From NCBI RefSeq assembly GCF_937949835.1, contig NZ_CALEDC010000040.1, positions 1 to 8,911 on the forward strand: a stretch of 8,911 bases of DNA, written 5' to 3'. The position numbers and the translations under genes were made by a program. Each line of letters starts with the position of its first letter. Position 1 is the first letter of the stretch. The notes under the pieces are model-generated. The model saw only the letters and a program-made list of their open reading frames with translations. It was not told the DNA's origin and did no database searches. The stretch is from an uncultured Campylobacter sp. (GTDB taxonomy: Bacteria; Campylobacterota; Campylobacteria; Campylobacterales; Campylobacteraceae). This document shows positions 1 through 5,083 of the stretch, piece by piece.

Positions 1-700
1 CGGTAGAATTTTCCTCAGTCTTAATGCTCGCGCGCTCGATCCTGATAGAGCGATCCAGCGCATTGAGCGAGCTTAAATTTTCATCCACAGCAGCGGCTGC
101 ATTGGCATCTGACTTTAGTGCGAATTTTTCATCTGTAGCGTTGTGCGAAACGACGTCGATACCGATGTTTTCAAGCTTTTTTTGAGTGTTATTTACGATC
201 GGAGCGTCCGAGTAGGTGGTTTTGTTTTGTTCCCATAAAAGTGAGCCCAAAAATTCACCGAAGCTTTTATAAAGTCCGAAATAAAAGATTGCGCCTATGA
301 TTAATACCATTGCAAGCAGCCATAAAAGCCAACCGCTGCCGCTTTTGTTAGGGCTGACCCTTTGACCATAGACCTGCTCGACTTTAGCTTTTTTAATGGG
401 CGCAAAGCTCGCTTTGGCGCTCTCAAACTCGCTAAGCCAGTCCGATAGATCCAGCCCGAACTCGCGCTCTAAAATTTTAATATAGCCCTTCACGTTAAAA
501 TTTGCAAGTTTTTCGAAGTCTTTGTTGATGATATATTCTAAATTTTGCGCGTCGATGCGCGTCGTGCGCGCTATCTCGATGAGATCCATAGATTTTAATT
601 TATCCAGATCGCTATTTTTTGGCTGCTGTGTTTGCTCCGGCTTCTCGGTTTGTTCCGCCTGCTCGTCCGTATTATTTAACTTCTCTTCTATTTCTTCCAT
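1..700 (-). CDS. RodZ-like helix-turn-helix membrane protein (C-terminus cut off)
   Basis: Partial gene of 233 codons plus one base; the 3' end lies beyond the left edge. An acidic, Gln/Glu-rich N-terminal tail (residues 1-30) is followed by a helical segment at about 38-90 (SMDLIEIARTTRID, then a YIKILEREFGLDL stretch). This resembles the HTH_25 domain of RodZ, where an HTH is followed by a 'Y...L..YA..LGLD' helix. A lysine-rich linker leads to one membrane segment at about 123-143 (WLLWLLAMVLIIGAIFYFGL), then a Ser/Asn/Ala-rich exported part. That order (cytoplasmic HTH, one TM, periplasmic tail) is the RodZ layout. RodZ binds MreB and helps set cell shape, so that role is inferred. The ATG at 700 lies inside the upstream methyltransferase gene, overlapping it by 29 bp, with GGA upstream. 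The HTH is divergent, so family assignment is probable, not certain. Confidence 0.75.
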   Translation of the reverse strand, partial: MEEIEEKLNNTDEQAEQTEKPEQTQQPKNSDLDKLKSMDLIEIARTTRIDAQNLEYIINKDFEKLANFNVKGYIKILEREFGLDLSDWLSEFESAKASFAPIKKAKVEQVYGQRVSPNKSGSGWLLWLLAMVLIIGAIFYFGLYKSFGEFLGSLLWEQNKTTYSDAPIVNNTQKKLENIGIDVVSHNATDEKFALKSDANAAAAVDENLSSLNALDRSIRIERASIKTEENST

Positions 701-1373
701 TTAAAATTCCATCGCATAGTATCGCAAATGCCGCGCTTACGTTAAGCGAATCCCAGCCTTCGCGCATCTTTATTGATACCGCGCAGTCGCATTTTTTAAG
801 CGCTCTAGCAGGTATCCCCTCTTCTTCGTTCCCCATTACGAGTGCGTTTTTCGCGCCGAGCTCTAACTCCTTAAAGCTCGTCCCGTCCGCACTCGCGGCG
901 TAAATTTCAAAGCCGCTTTGTTTAAGCTCATTTAGCACGCTAAGCCCGTCTGCGGCCTTAACGACGTTTAGCTCATACGCCGCGCCCGAGCTTGCGCGCA
1001 CTACGCCCGCCATATTTAGATTATTTGCGACGACGATCACGCTGTCCGCGCCCAAAGCATAGGCGCTGCGCATTATCGCGCCGATGTTTCCGACGTCGGT
1101 AAGCCCATAAAGGATCGGCACGAATTTATCGTCTTTGACGCTGGCCAGATCGCCGAAGCTAAACTCCTCCACCTCGGCTAAAAAGCCTTGATGGTTGCCG
1201 CCGCGAGCGAGGGCTTGAGCTTTTTTCGCATCGGCGCGCTCGATTTTTACGCCGGTCGCGGCGATCTTTTTAAAAATTTCTTTCTCGCACTCCTTAGCAA
1301 GGATGATGCGGATAAATTTCTGCGGATGCCGGTTTAAAAGGTGCAAAAACAGCTGCTTGCCGTAAATAATCAT
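672..1373 (-). CDS. rlmB: TrmH/SpoU-family RNA 2'-O-methyltransferase, RlmB-like
   Basis: A 233-residue SPOUT methyltransferase predicted to move a methyl group from S-adenosylmethionine to a ribose 2'-OH in RNA. The N-terminal part (residues 1-70) is a SpoU substrate-binding domain, starting MIIYGKQLFLHLL and ending with the 'HQGF' motif. The knot domain has all three family motifs: motif 1 at 94-103 (VGNIGAIMRSA, with Asn96 and Arg102), motif 2 at 178-187 (LVMGNEEEGI), and motif 3 at 201-218 (IKM...DSLNVSAAFAI). Length fits RlmB (G2251 of 23S rRNA), but the family also contains tRNA enzymes, so the exact target is inferred. It begins 35 bp after rsmI. No good Shine-Dalgarno is visible before the ATG at 1373, so it may depend on translation of rsmI. 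Its end overlaps the RodZ-like gene. Confidence 0.9.
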   Translation of the reverse strand: MIIYGKQLFLHLLNRHPQKFIRIILAKECEKEIFKKIAATGVKIERADAKKAQALARGGNHQGFLAEVEEFSFGDLASVKDDKFVPILYGLTDVGNIGAIMRSAYALGADSVIVVANNLNMAGVVRASSGAAYELNVVKAADGLSVLNELKQSGFEIYAASADGTSFKELELGAKNALVMGNEEEGIPARALKKCDCAVSIKMREGWDSLNVSAAFAILCDGILNGRNRREVK

Positions 1374-1408
1374 TTTGGGATTTTAGCGAAAAACGGTTAA
1401 AATATGAC

Positions 1409-2224
1409 TTAGCGTATCAAATTTTTATATATTTCTTTGGCGGGTTCGCCATTTATTTTTGAGAGTAGTTTCGCTTTTATTTTCGGCGCGATCTCAAGCG
1501 AGAGAATATCTTCTTGCGTGATTTTTTCAAAGCTTTTCTCGCCTGCGCCGTCAATCACGACGCACCATTCGCCGTTTAAATTTGCGCCTTTCAGCTCCAG
1601 CAAGAGCTCCGCGGCGCTACCGAAAAATTTGGTTTCAAATTTTTTCGTGGCTTCCTTAATCGCAAAAATTTTGCGCTGCGCATCGATCCCCGCGATCTGC
1701 TCAATTAGCTTTACCACGCGCTTTGGGGATTCGTAAAGTACGCACGGATAGGGGCTCTGCATTAAATTTAGAATCTGAGCTTTGCGCTGCGCGCCGTCAT
1801 TATTCAAAAAGCCTAAAAAGCTAAATTCTTTCTCCACTAGCCCGCTTGCGGCGGCTGCGAGCAGCAGAGCGTTTGCGCCGCTAAGCACCTCGTAAGGCAC
1901 GCCACTTCGCTGCGCAAATTTTACGAGCGCAATTCCCGGATCGCTGATGCAGGGCATGCCCGCATCGCTTACGTATGCGCAAGCTTTTTCGCGCAGAAGC
2001 GTCGGATCAAAGTCAGCGAAAAACTCCGTTTCGTTGTGCGTGTGCAGAGAGTAAAACTGTGAAATTTTAAATGAGATTTGAAATTTATCGGATAATAAGT
2101 TTAGAAGTTTTTTTGAAACCCTCGTATCCTCGCAGATTAGGATTTCGCAGCTTTGCAATACCTCAAGCGCGCGGCTCGAGATATCGCTTAGATTTCCTAT
2201 CGGCGTAGGAATGAGATATAGCAA
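1409..2224 (-). CDS. rsmI: 16S rRNA (cytidine1402-2'-O)-methyltransferase RsmI
   Basis: A 271-residue tetrapyrrole-methylase-fold enzyme that methylates the ribose of C1402 in the decoding centre of 16S rRNA. Family signatures are in order: LIPTPIGNLSDIS at 4-16, CEDTR at 31-35, SDAGMPCISDPG at 86-97, ESPKRVVKLI at 165-174, ATKKFE at 192-197 and GEWCVVID at 218-225. The usual PGPSA motif before the helix is SGANALLLAAAASG (115-128), a slightly unusual version. The start is TTG at 2224, directly after the rpmE stop codon with no gap. It gives exactly the conserved N-terminus, and GGA lies about 9 bases upstream within the end of rpmE. Tight packing means it is probably co-transcribed and translationally coupled with rpmE. 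RsmI often pairs functionally with RsmH, which is not in this window. Confidence 0.96.
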   Translation of the reverse strand: MLYLIPTPIGNLSDISSRALEVLQSCEILICEDTRVSKKLLNLLSDKFQISFKISQFYSLHTHNETEFFADFDPTLLREKACAYVSDAGMPCISDPGIALVKFAQRSGVPYEVLSGANALLLAAAASGLVEKEFSFLGFLNNDGAQRKAQILNLMQSPYPCVLYESPKRVVKLIEQIAGIDAQRKIFAIKEATKKFETKFFGSAAELLLELKGANLNGEWCVVIDGAGEKSFEKITQEDILSLEIAPKIKAKLLSKINGEPAKEIYKNLIR

Positions 2225-2425
2225 CTATTTCATTCCGTATTTTTGCTTAAATTTCTCGACGCGGCCCGCGCTATCTACGATCTTCTCGCTGCCGGTGAAA
2301 AACGGATGGCAATTGGAGCAGATATCGACGCGGATCTCAGGCTTGTTCGAGCGCGTTTTAAAAGTGTTTCCGCAAGCGCAGGTAACGGTCGTTTCGACAA
2401 AGTTTGGGTGGATATCTTTTTTCAT
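2225..2425 (-). CDS. rpmE: Large ribosomal subunit protein bL31, zinc-binding (C+) form
   Basis: A 66-residue protein, the usual L31 length, starting MKKDIHPNF. It bridges the 50S central protuberance and the 30S head. The zinc-binding cysteines are present as CAC near residues 16-18 and CSNC near 36-39, followed by [20 protein letters not shown], the standard L31 core. This is therefore the C+ (zinc) paralogue; no C- form is seen here. The ATG at 2425 is preceded by AAAGGA at good spacing. A clear promoter lies just upstream (TATAAT at 2460-2465), making this the first gene of an rpmE-rsmI-rlmB-rodZ-like unit. Confidence 0.98.
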   Translation of the reverse strand: MKKDIHPNFVETTVTCACGNTFKTRSNKPEIRVDICSNCHPFFTGSEKIVDSAGRVEKFKQKYGMK

Positions 2426-2459
2426 TTTTGATCCTTTTTGATGATTTTAAAAGGTAGCG

Positions 2460-2488
2460 ATTATACAACTTTTTTATCTAAAAAGCAA
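2460..2488 (-). promoter_or_regulatory. Sigma-70 promoter of the rpmE operon
   Basis: Read on the minus strand, TATAAT (2465 down to 2460) is preceded by a 17-base AT-rich spacer and TTGCTT (2488-2483). Transcription would begin near 2453, giving a leader of about 28 bases before the rpmE ATG at 2425. An exact -10 box with a weak -35 fits Campylobacter promoters. Confidence 0.7.
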
Positions 2489-2514
2489 ATTTAAAGGGTT
2501 TTAAAAAACTCTAG

Positions 2515-2583
2515 GCAAAACGGCGGATTTTCTTTCGAGCAAGCTTTTTGGACGCGAAAATTTTAAAATTTAGCCCGTTTTGC
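2515..2583. repeat. Nested inverted repeat in the rsmE-rpmE spacer
   Basis: Perfect 9-base arms GCAAAACGG (2515-2523) and CCGTTTTGC (2575-2583) enclose 51 bases. Inside them ATTTTC and GAAAAT form a second 6-base pair of arms. It lies upstream of the rpmE promoter, so it is not in that leader. It could be a terminator-proximal hairpin of the rsmE transcript or part of a repeat element. Confidence 0.5.
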
Positions 2584-2610
2584 GAGTAAAATTTATTGTA
2601 TTGCAACCTA

Positions 2611-2678
2611 CTGCGGCGTGCAAAATACAGTGCACGAAGATGTGCCGCGGCAAACACGCGCAGCACGTCAAGCCGCAG
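2611..2678. other. Possible branched (three-way junction) structured RNA or DNA element
   Basis: The segment can fold with an outer stem CTGCGGC (2611-2617) pairing GCCGCAG (2672-2678). One internal hairpin is GTGCA (2618-2622) with TGCAC (2631-2635). A second is GTGCCGCG (2642-2649) with CGCG..GCAC (2657-2666, two-base bulge). All stems are Watson-Crick, so strand cannot be told. It has no coding signal. A TAAAAT box at 2587-2592 could be a plus-strand -10. Function is unknown; it may be a small RNA, a 3' UTR structure of rsmE, or a repeat relic. Confidence 0.35.
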
Positions 2679-2717
2679 ATAAACATAGCGGATCGCGCAG
2701 AGTAAATTTTAAATTCC

Positions 2718-2748
2718 AAAATTTAAAGCGCCTGACTTTTTAAATTTT
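2718..2748. terminator. Candidate AT-only hairpin terminator after rsmE
   Basis: Perfect 10-base arms AAAATTTAAA (2718-2727) and TTTAAATTTT (2739-2748) flank an 11-base loop, 17 bases past the rsmE stop codon. The stem has no G-C pair and no clean T-run follows, so it is a weak candidate for an intrinsic terminator. Confidence 0.25.
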
Positions 2749-2764
2749 AAAATTTGCCGAGCGC

Positions 2765-3421
2765 TTAAAACATCAACTTCGCGCAAGTTGCGATCAGCGC
2801 GGTGTTTGAGCGCAAAATATAAGGGCTATTAAGCGCATAGGCGTTTTTAAATTTCTCCCTTTCGCGCGGCGAAAACCCGCCCTCCGGGCCGATGAAGGCG
2901 ATCTCATCGCCGCCGAAAATGTCGATGTTCTTGCCGCCAAAATCGATCAGGCTTACGTTTTCATATCTTTGCGCTAGCTCGTCCGAGCCGCTCAAAACCT
3001 CGATCTGCATGATGGAATTTCGCCCGCATTGCTGCGACGAGTTGATCAAAATCCGCTCCATCCTCTGCGGATCGAGCCGCACGTTTTTCTGCGACAGATC
3101 GGCATAGACCAAAACAAGCCGCCCGACGCCCATCTCGTTTAGCGCAGGCAGGCTCTTTTCGATCACGGCGCTCTCGACGACCGCCCAAGCGACGCAAAAA
3201 TCGTGGCTCGGCGTAAAAACGGAGCTTTTAAAAACTAAATTCAAAGCCGCGCCTTTGCGCGAAATTTCGACGATCTCATATAGATAACTCGCCCCGTCCT
3301 CAAGATTTCGCACGTCTATGCGCTCGCCCGCCCTTGCTCGCCTGGCCTTTAGGTGCAAAAACTGATCATTCTGCAAAATCAGGCTCTGTTCGCCTGCAAA
3401 CTTATCGTAAAAATATACCAT
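2765..3421 (-). CDS. rsmE: 16S rRNA (uracil1498-N3)-methyltransferase RsmE
   Basis: A 218-residue SPOUT-class enzyme that methylates N3 of U1498 in 16S rRNA using S-adenosylmethionine. An N-terminal PUA-like part (HLKARRARAGERIDV, 23-37) is followed by the knot domain: EKSLPALNEMGVGRLVLV (88-105), QQCGRN (130-135), the diagnostic FIGPEGGFSPRE (176-187) and ILRSNTALIAT (202-212). In most relatives the last motif reads LRxETA; here Glu is Asn (residue 206). The ATG at 3421 shares its A with the stop codon of the upstream membrane-protein gene (TGATG), implying translational coupling; a TTG one codon earlier is possible but less likely. No strong Shine-Dalgarno is visible, in keeping with coupling. 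It is the last gene of its unit before the long spacer. Confidence 0.93.
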   Translation of the reverse strand: MVYFYDKFAGEQSLILQNDQFLHLKARRARAGERIDVRNLEDGASYLYEIVEISRKGAALNLVFKSSVFTPSHDFCVAWAVVESAVIEKSLPALNEMGVGRLVLVYADLSQKNVRLDPQRMERILINSSQQCGRNSIMQIEVLSGSDELAQRYENVSLIDFGGKNIDIFGGDEIAFIGPEGGFSPREREKFKNAYALNSPYILRSNTALIATCAKLMF

Positions 3422-3903
3422 CAAATAACACTCGCTATCAAAATTATCGCTAAGCTTAGCCCCAAAATCACCCGCATTTTGCGCTGATACGGCGCAAAGT
3501 TTTGGCTCAGATACGCGATTTTTAGCCGCTTGTACGACGCCGCGCTAAGTATGATCATCGCTAGCGCTGCGGCCGCCATGAAGTAAATTCTAAAGCTCAA
3601 ATCGAAGCGCAGCACCGCTAGCATCACGCTTCCGCTAATTATCAGCGCCGCGATGCACGAATAATATATCGGCAAAAACAGCCTGATGCGCCTAAGAAAT
3701 CTAAGCCCAGATCTGCTTTTTTGCTTTAAATTCCCAGCTTGCGGCGCGGAGGCGGCGGAATTTAAAGCCTTGCCGCGCGAGCAAAATTCCGCCGCCGCAT
3801 CGATCTTAAGCTGGGTAAAAATCAGATAAATTATCGTTAAAATCGCCGTAGCTAGCGCGAAAAACTTATGAAAACCCAGGGCGCTTTGATACAGATAATC
3901 CAT
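3421..3903 (-). CDS. Small integral membrane protein, four predicted TM helices, unknown function
   Basis: A 160-residue hydrophobic protein with membrane segments at about 11-30, 77-98, 106-123 and 143-160. No catalytic motif is recognised. A histidine near the first helix (FHKFF) vaguely recalls small CopD/haem-copper-type membrane proteins, but this is not enough to name it. By position it corresponds to the C. jejuni integral membrane protein next to rsmE (recalled synteny). Residues about 33-65, the loop between helices 1 and 2, are low-complexity (AAAEFC, LNSAAS) and coincide with a nested palindrome in the DNA, which looks like an in-frame insertion. The ATG at 3903 is chosen; a GTG one codon earlier (3906) is equally possible, and GGCGGAAG lies close upstream. 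The stop overlaps the rsmE start. Confidence 0.8.
   Translation of the reverse strand: MDYLYQSALGFHKFFALATAILTIIYLIFTQLKIDAAAEFCSRGKALNSAASAPQAGNLKQKSRSGLRFLRRIRLFLPIYYSCIAALIISGSVMLAVLRFDLSFRIYFMAAAALAMIILSAASYKRLKIAYLSQNFAPYQRKMRVILGLSLAIILIASVI
3733..3815. repeat. Nested palindromic element inside the membrane-protein gene
   Basis: Inner arms GGCGGCGGAATTT (3751-3763) and AAATTCCGCCGCC (3784-3796) are perfect over 13 bases with a 20-base loop. Outer arms CCCAGCTT (3733-3740) and AAGCTGGG (3808-3815) are perfect over 8 bases. The whole reads through in frame, encoding the loop after membrane helix 1. A related segment lies in queE (5710-5769). Confidence 0.75.
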
Positions 3904-4271
3904 CACTTCCGCCAGGGAGTTAAATTCGCGAAATAAAATTTTGCGCGGCTAGAGCCGAAACGATCAAATTTTAACGCAAATTTTTTCGGCGCAAGATAAA
4001 GCAGACCTGCTCCGCACCTTTGAAATTTTAAAAACTCTTTAAAGCGGCTGCGGATATTTGTTGCGTTAAAATTTATCCCGCCACCTTCTAATCGCGGTTT
4101 CGTGCAGTATATCTCGCGCCAAGAATAAAATTTCGCAGTTAGAGCTTTATAAAATTTAAAATTTCTCTGCGCAGATCGCATAGGCAAAAAAGACACCGAA
4201 ATCGCGCTCGCACGCCGCATACGAACTATGCAAATTTTAAAAATTTTCAAATTTAGCCGCCGATTTTTCAA
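3903..4271 (-). CDS. Doubtful 122-residue ORF in a 377-bp gene-poor stretch
   Basis: This open frame fills the space between the lipoprotein gene and the membrane-protein gene. In favour: it opens with TTG at 4271 preceded by AGGACGGAG, and its TGA shares a base with the next gene's ATG (TGATG). Against: the product is very basic, dominated by Phe/Lys words that arise from AAATTT/AAATTTTAA sequence (KFALKF, RFKEF, NFKFYK). It has no recognisable domain, signal peptide or membrane helix, and it contains a long inverted repeat (3966-4074). I think it more likely to be non-coding or a decayed gene. From C. jejuni synteny a haem-binding lipoprotein is expected near here, but no CxxCH is visible in this stretch in any minus-strand frame. 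Confidence 0.25.
   Translation of the reverse strand: MKNRRLNLKIFKICIVRMRRASAISVSFLPMRSAQRNFKFYKALTAKFYSWREIYCTKPRLEGGGINFNATNIRSRFKEFLKFQRCGAGLLYLAPKKFALKFDRFGSSRAKFYFANLTPWRK
3966..4074. repeat. 14-bp perfect inverted repeat with an 81-base spacer
   Basis: AAATTTTAACGCAA (3966-3979) is the exact reverse complement of TTGCGTTAAAATTT (4061-4074). Inside, CCGCA (4012-4016) and CTTT (4018-4021) can pair with TGCGG (4049-4053) and AAAG (4041-4044). This could be a large RNA stem or a small non-autonomous element; no flanking target duplication is obvious. Confidence 0.55.
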
Positions 4272-4280
4272 CGCTCCGTC

Positions 4281-4502
4281 CTATTCGGTCACCGGAAGCG
4301 GCAGCATATCGGCGTTTATATCGACTTTGGGCTCGCTAGGCGCGATAGGTACGTCCTTCGGCACCTCGCTATCTACCGGCGGCTTTTGCAAGGCGTCCTT
4401 TTTCTCATCGTCGCAACCGCCCAAAGCAAGCGCGCAGGCAAAGATCGCGCACGCGGCAAAAACGCGCACAAACCCCGCGCCAAATTTAAATAAATTTCTC
4501 AT
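4281..4502 (-). CDS. Small predicted lipoprotein
   Basis: A 73-residue protein with a lipoprotein signal: basic start MRNLFKFGAGFVR, hydrophobic core AACAIFACALALGG, then Cys30 in a lipobox LGGC. The mature part is only about 44 residues, acidic after the cysteine (CDDEKKD) and proline-rich (KPPVDSEVPKDVPIAPSEPK), with no domain or CxxCH haem site. Asp at +2 would mean inner-membrane retention in E. coli; whether that rule holds here is unknown. The ATG at 4502 shares its A with the queD stop (TGATG) and has AAAGGA six bases upstream, so the start is well supported. It is co-translated with queD. Function unknown; it sits where C. jejuni has a haem-binding lipoprotein (from memory). Confidence 0.78.
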   Translation of the reverse strand: MRNLFKFGAGFVRVFAACAIFACALALGGCDDEKKDALQKPPVDSEVPKDVPIAPSEPKVDINADMLPLPVTE

Positions 4503-5083
4503 CAGCAGTCCTTTGGATAGATGATTTTTTCGCTGCGCAGCAGCTTTTGCCAAAGCTCCGGCTGCCTCCACTCCTCGCGCACGGCGGGCGAGAATTCTAT
4601 CTCATCCAGCGCGATCTCGCCCATCTGCGCGTTGTAGGCGTCCTCGCGGAAGCACTGCGCGTAGCCGGTGGCCGTTTCGTGCACGATGACGCTGTGAAGC
4701 TTTACTTCGCGCTCGCCGTTTTGCATCTGAGTTAAGCTCAAAAGTCGGTCAATTAGGACGAAAAAAATTCTACAAAACTGCTCCGCGCTCGGATTTAGCG
4801 GTATCTGCACCCAGCGCGCGCTGTGTTTTTTAAGATCCGCGATGTAGCCCGCATCATCGCGCGCGTAGATCGTCGTGGCGTGGTCGAAACTATCGATAAG
4901 CTCGCGAATACCGAGCTTCATATAACCAAAGTCGTAAACCATACCCGCTTCATCTAAAAAATTTGAGCTAAGCAAAATTTCGCATCTGTAGGAGTGGCCG
5001 TGGATGCTAGTGCGGCACCGCTTCGAGCCGCACAGGCGCACGATGTGAGCGTTTTCGAATTCGTATAATTTCCTAATTATCAT
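4502..5083 (-). CDS. queD: 6-carboxy-5,6,7,8-tetrahydropterin synthase QueD
   Basis: A 193-residue T-fold enzyme that turns dihydroneopterin triphosphate into 6-carboxytetrahydropterin, the second step toward preQ0 and queuosine. Zinc ligands are His13 (FENAH), His28 and His30 (IHGHSY). The likely catalytic cysteine is Cys23, five residues before the HGH motif. Other family marks are DFGYMK at 51-56, DHAT at 67-70, NPSAEQF at 97-103 and HETATGYA at 135-142, where Glu136 binds the pterin. It is longer than E. coli QueD (about 120), mainly through internal loops and a C-terminal extension after residue 150. The ATG at 5083 overlaps the queE stop as ATGA, with AAGGA seven bases upstream. An upstream ATG at 5104 would add seven residues but lacks conservation. 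Confidence 0.95.
   Translation of the reverse strand: MIIRKLYEFENAHIVRLCGSKRCRTSIHGHSYRCEILLSSNFLDEAGMVYDFGYMKLGIRELIDSFDHATTIYARDDAGYIADLKKHSARWVQIPLNPSAEQFCRIFFVLIDRLLSLTQMQNGEREVKLHSVIVHETATGYAQCFREDAYNAQMGEIALDEIEFSPAVREEWRQPELWQKLLRSEKIIYPKDC

Larger units (their letters stand above)
2426..2764. other. Gene-free 339-bp spacer between rsmE and rpmE, rich in inverted repeats
   Basis: No convincing gene is present. The right part should hold the 3' end of the rsmE transcript, the left part the rpmE promoter and a short leader. Between them are three inverted-repeat modules listed separately: a nested hairpin at 2515-2583, a branched structure at 2611-2678, and an AT-only hairpin at 2718-2748. 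A perfect palindrome AAATTTTAAAATTT also occurs near 2742-2755, but such words are common in this genome. The GC-rich middle (about 2605-2700) contrasts with the AT-rich flanks. Confidence 0.6.

Noticed and set aside
619..903. Plus-strand open frame opposite the RlmB-like gene
   Set aside because: It is the antisense shadow of a gene with all family motifs, has no ribosome binding site and no recognisable domain. The same holds for plus-strand frames at 522-704, 1437-1736, 2211-2441, 2892-3107, 4228-4524, 4547-4735 and 5924-6136.
1374..1408. TAAAAT box before the RlmB-like gene as a separate promoter
   Set aside because: Single weak -10-like match in a 35-bp AT-rich gap with no -35; co-transcription with rsmI is simpler.
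2611..2678. tRNA or tmRNA gene
   Set aside because: The stems do not form a 7-bp acceptor with an anticodon and T-arm of tRNA size, no TTCGA-type T-loop is present, and no CCA end is seen.
2574..2705. Forty-three-codon plus-strand open frame in the rsmE-rpmE spacer
   Set aside because: Its only ATG is near the middle, no ribosome binding site is seen, and the stretch is better explained by inverted repeats.
2742..2755. Perfect palindrome AAATTTTAAAATTT as an operator
   Set aside because: Near-identical words recur near 2554-2567 and in other spacers and genes; they reflect the AAATTT-rich composition and give no specific operator evidence.
2961..3197. Minus-strand frame within rsmE
   Set aside because: Arg/Ala-rich translation in an alternative frame of rsmE, typical of GC-rich shadow frames.
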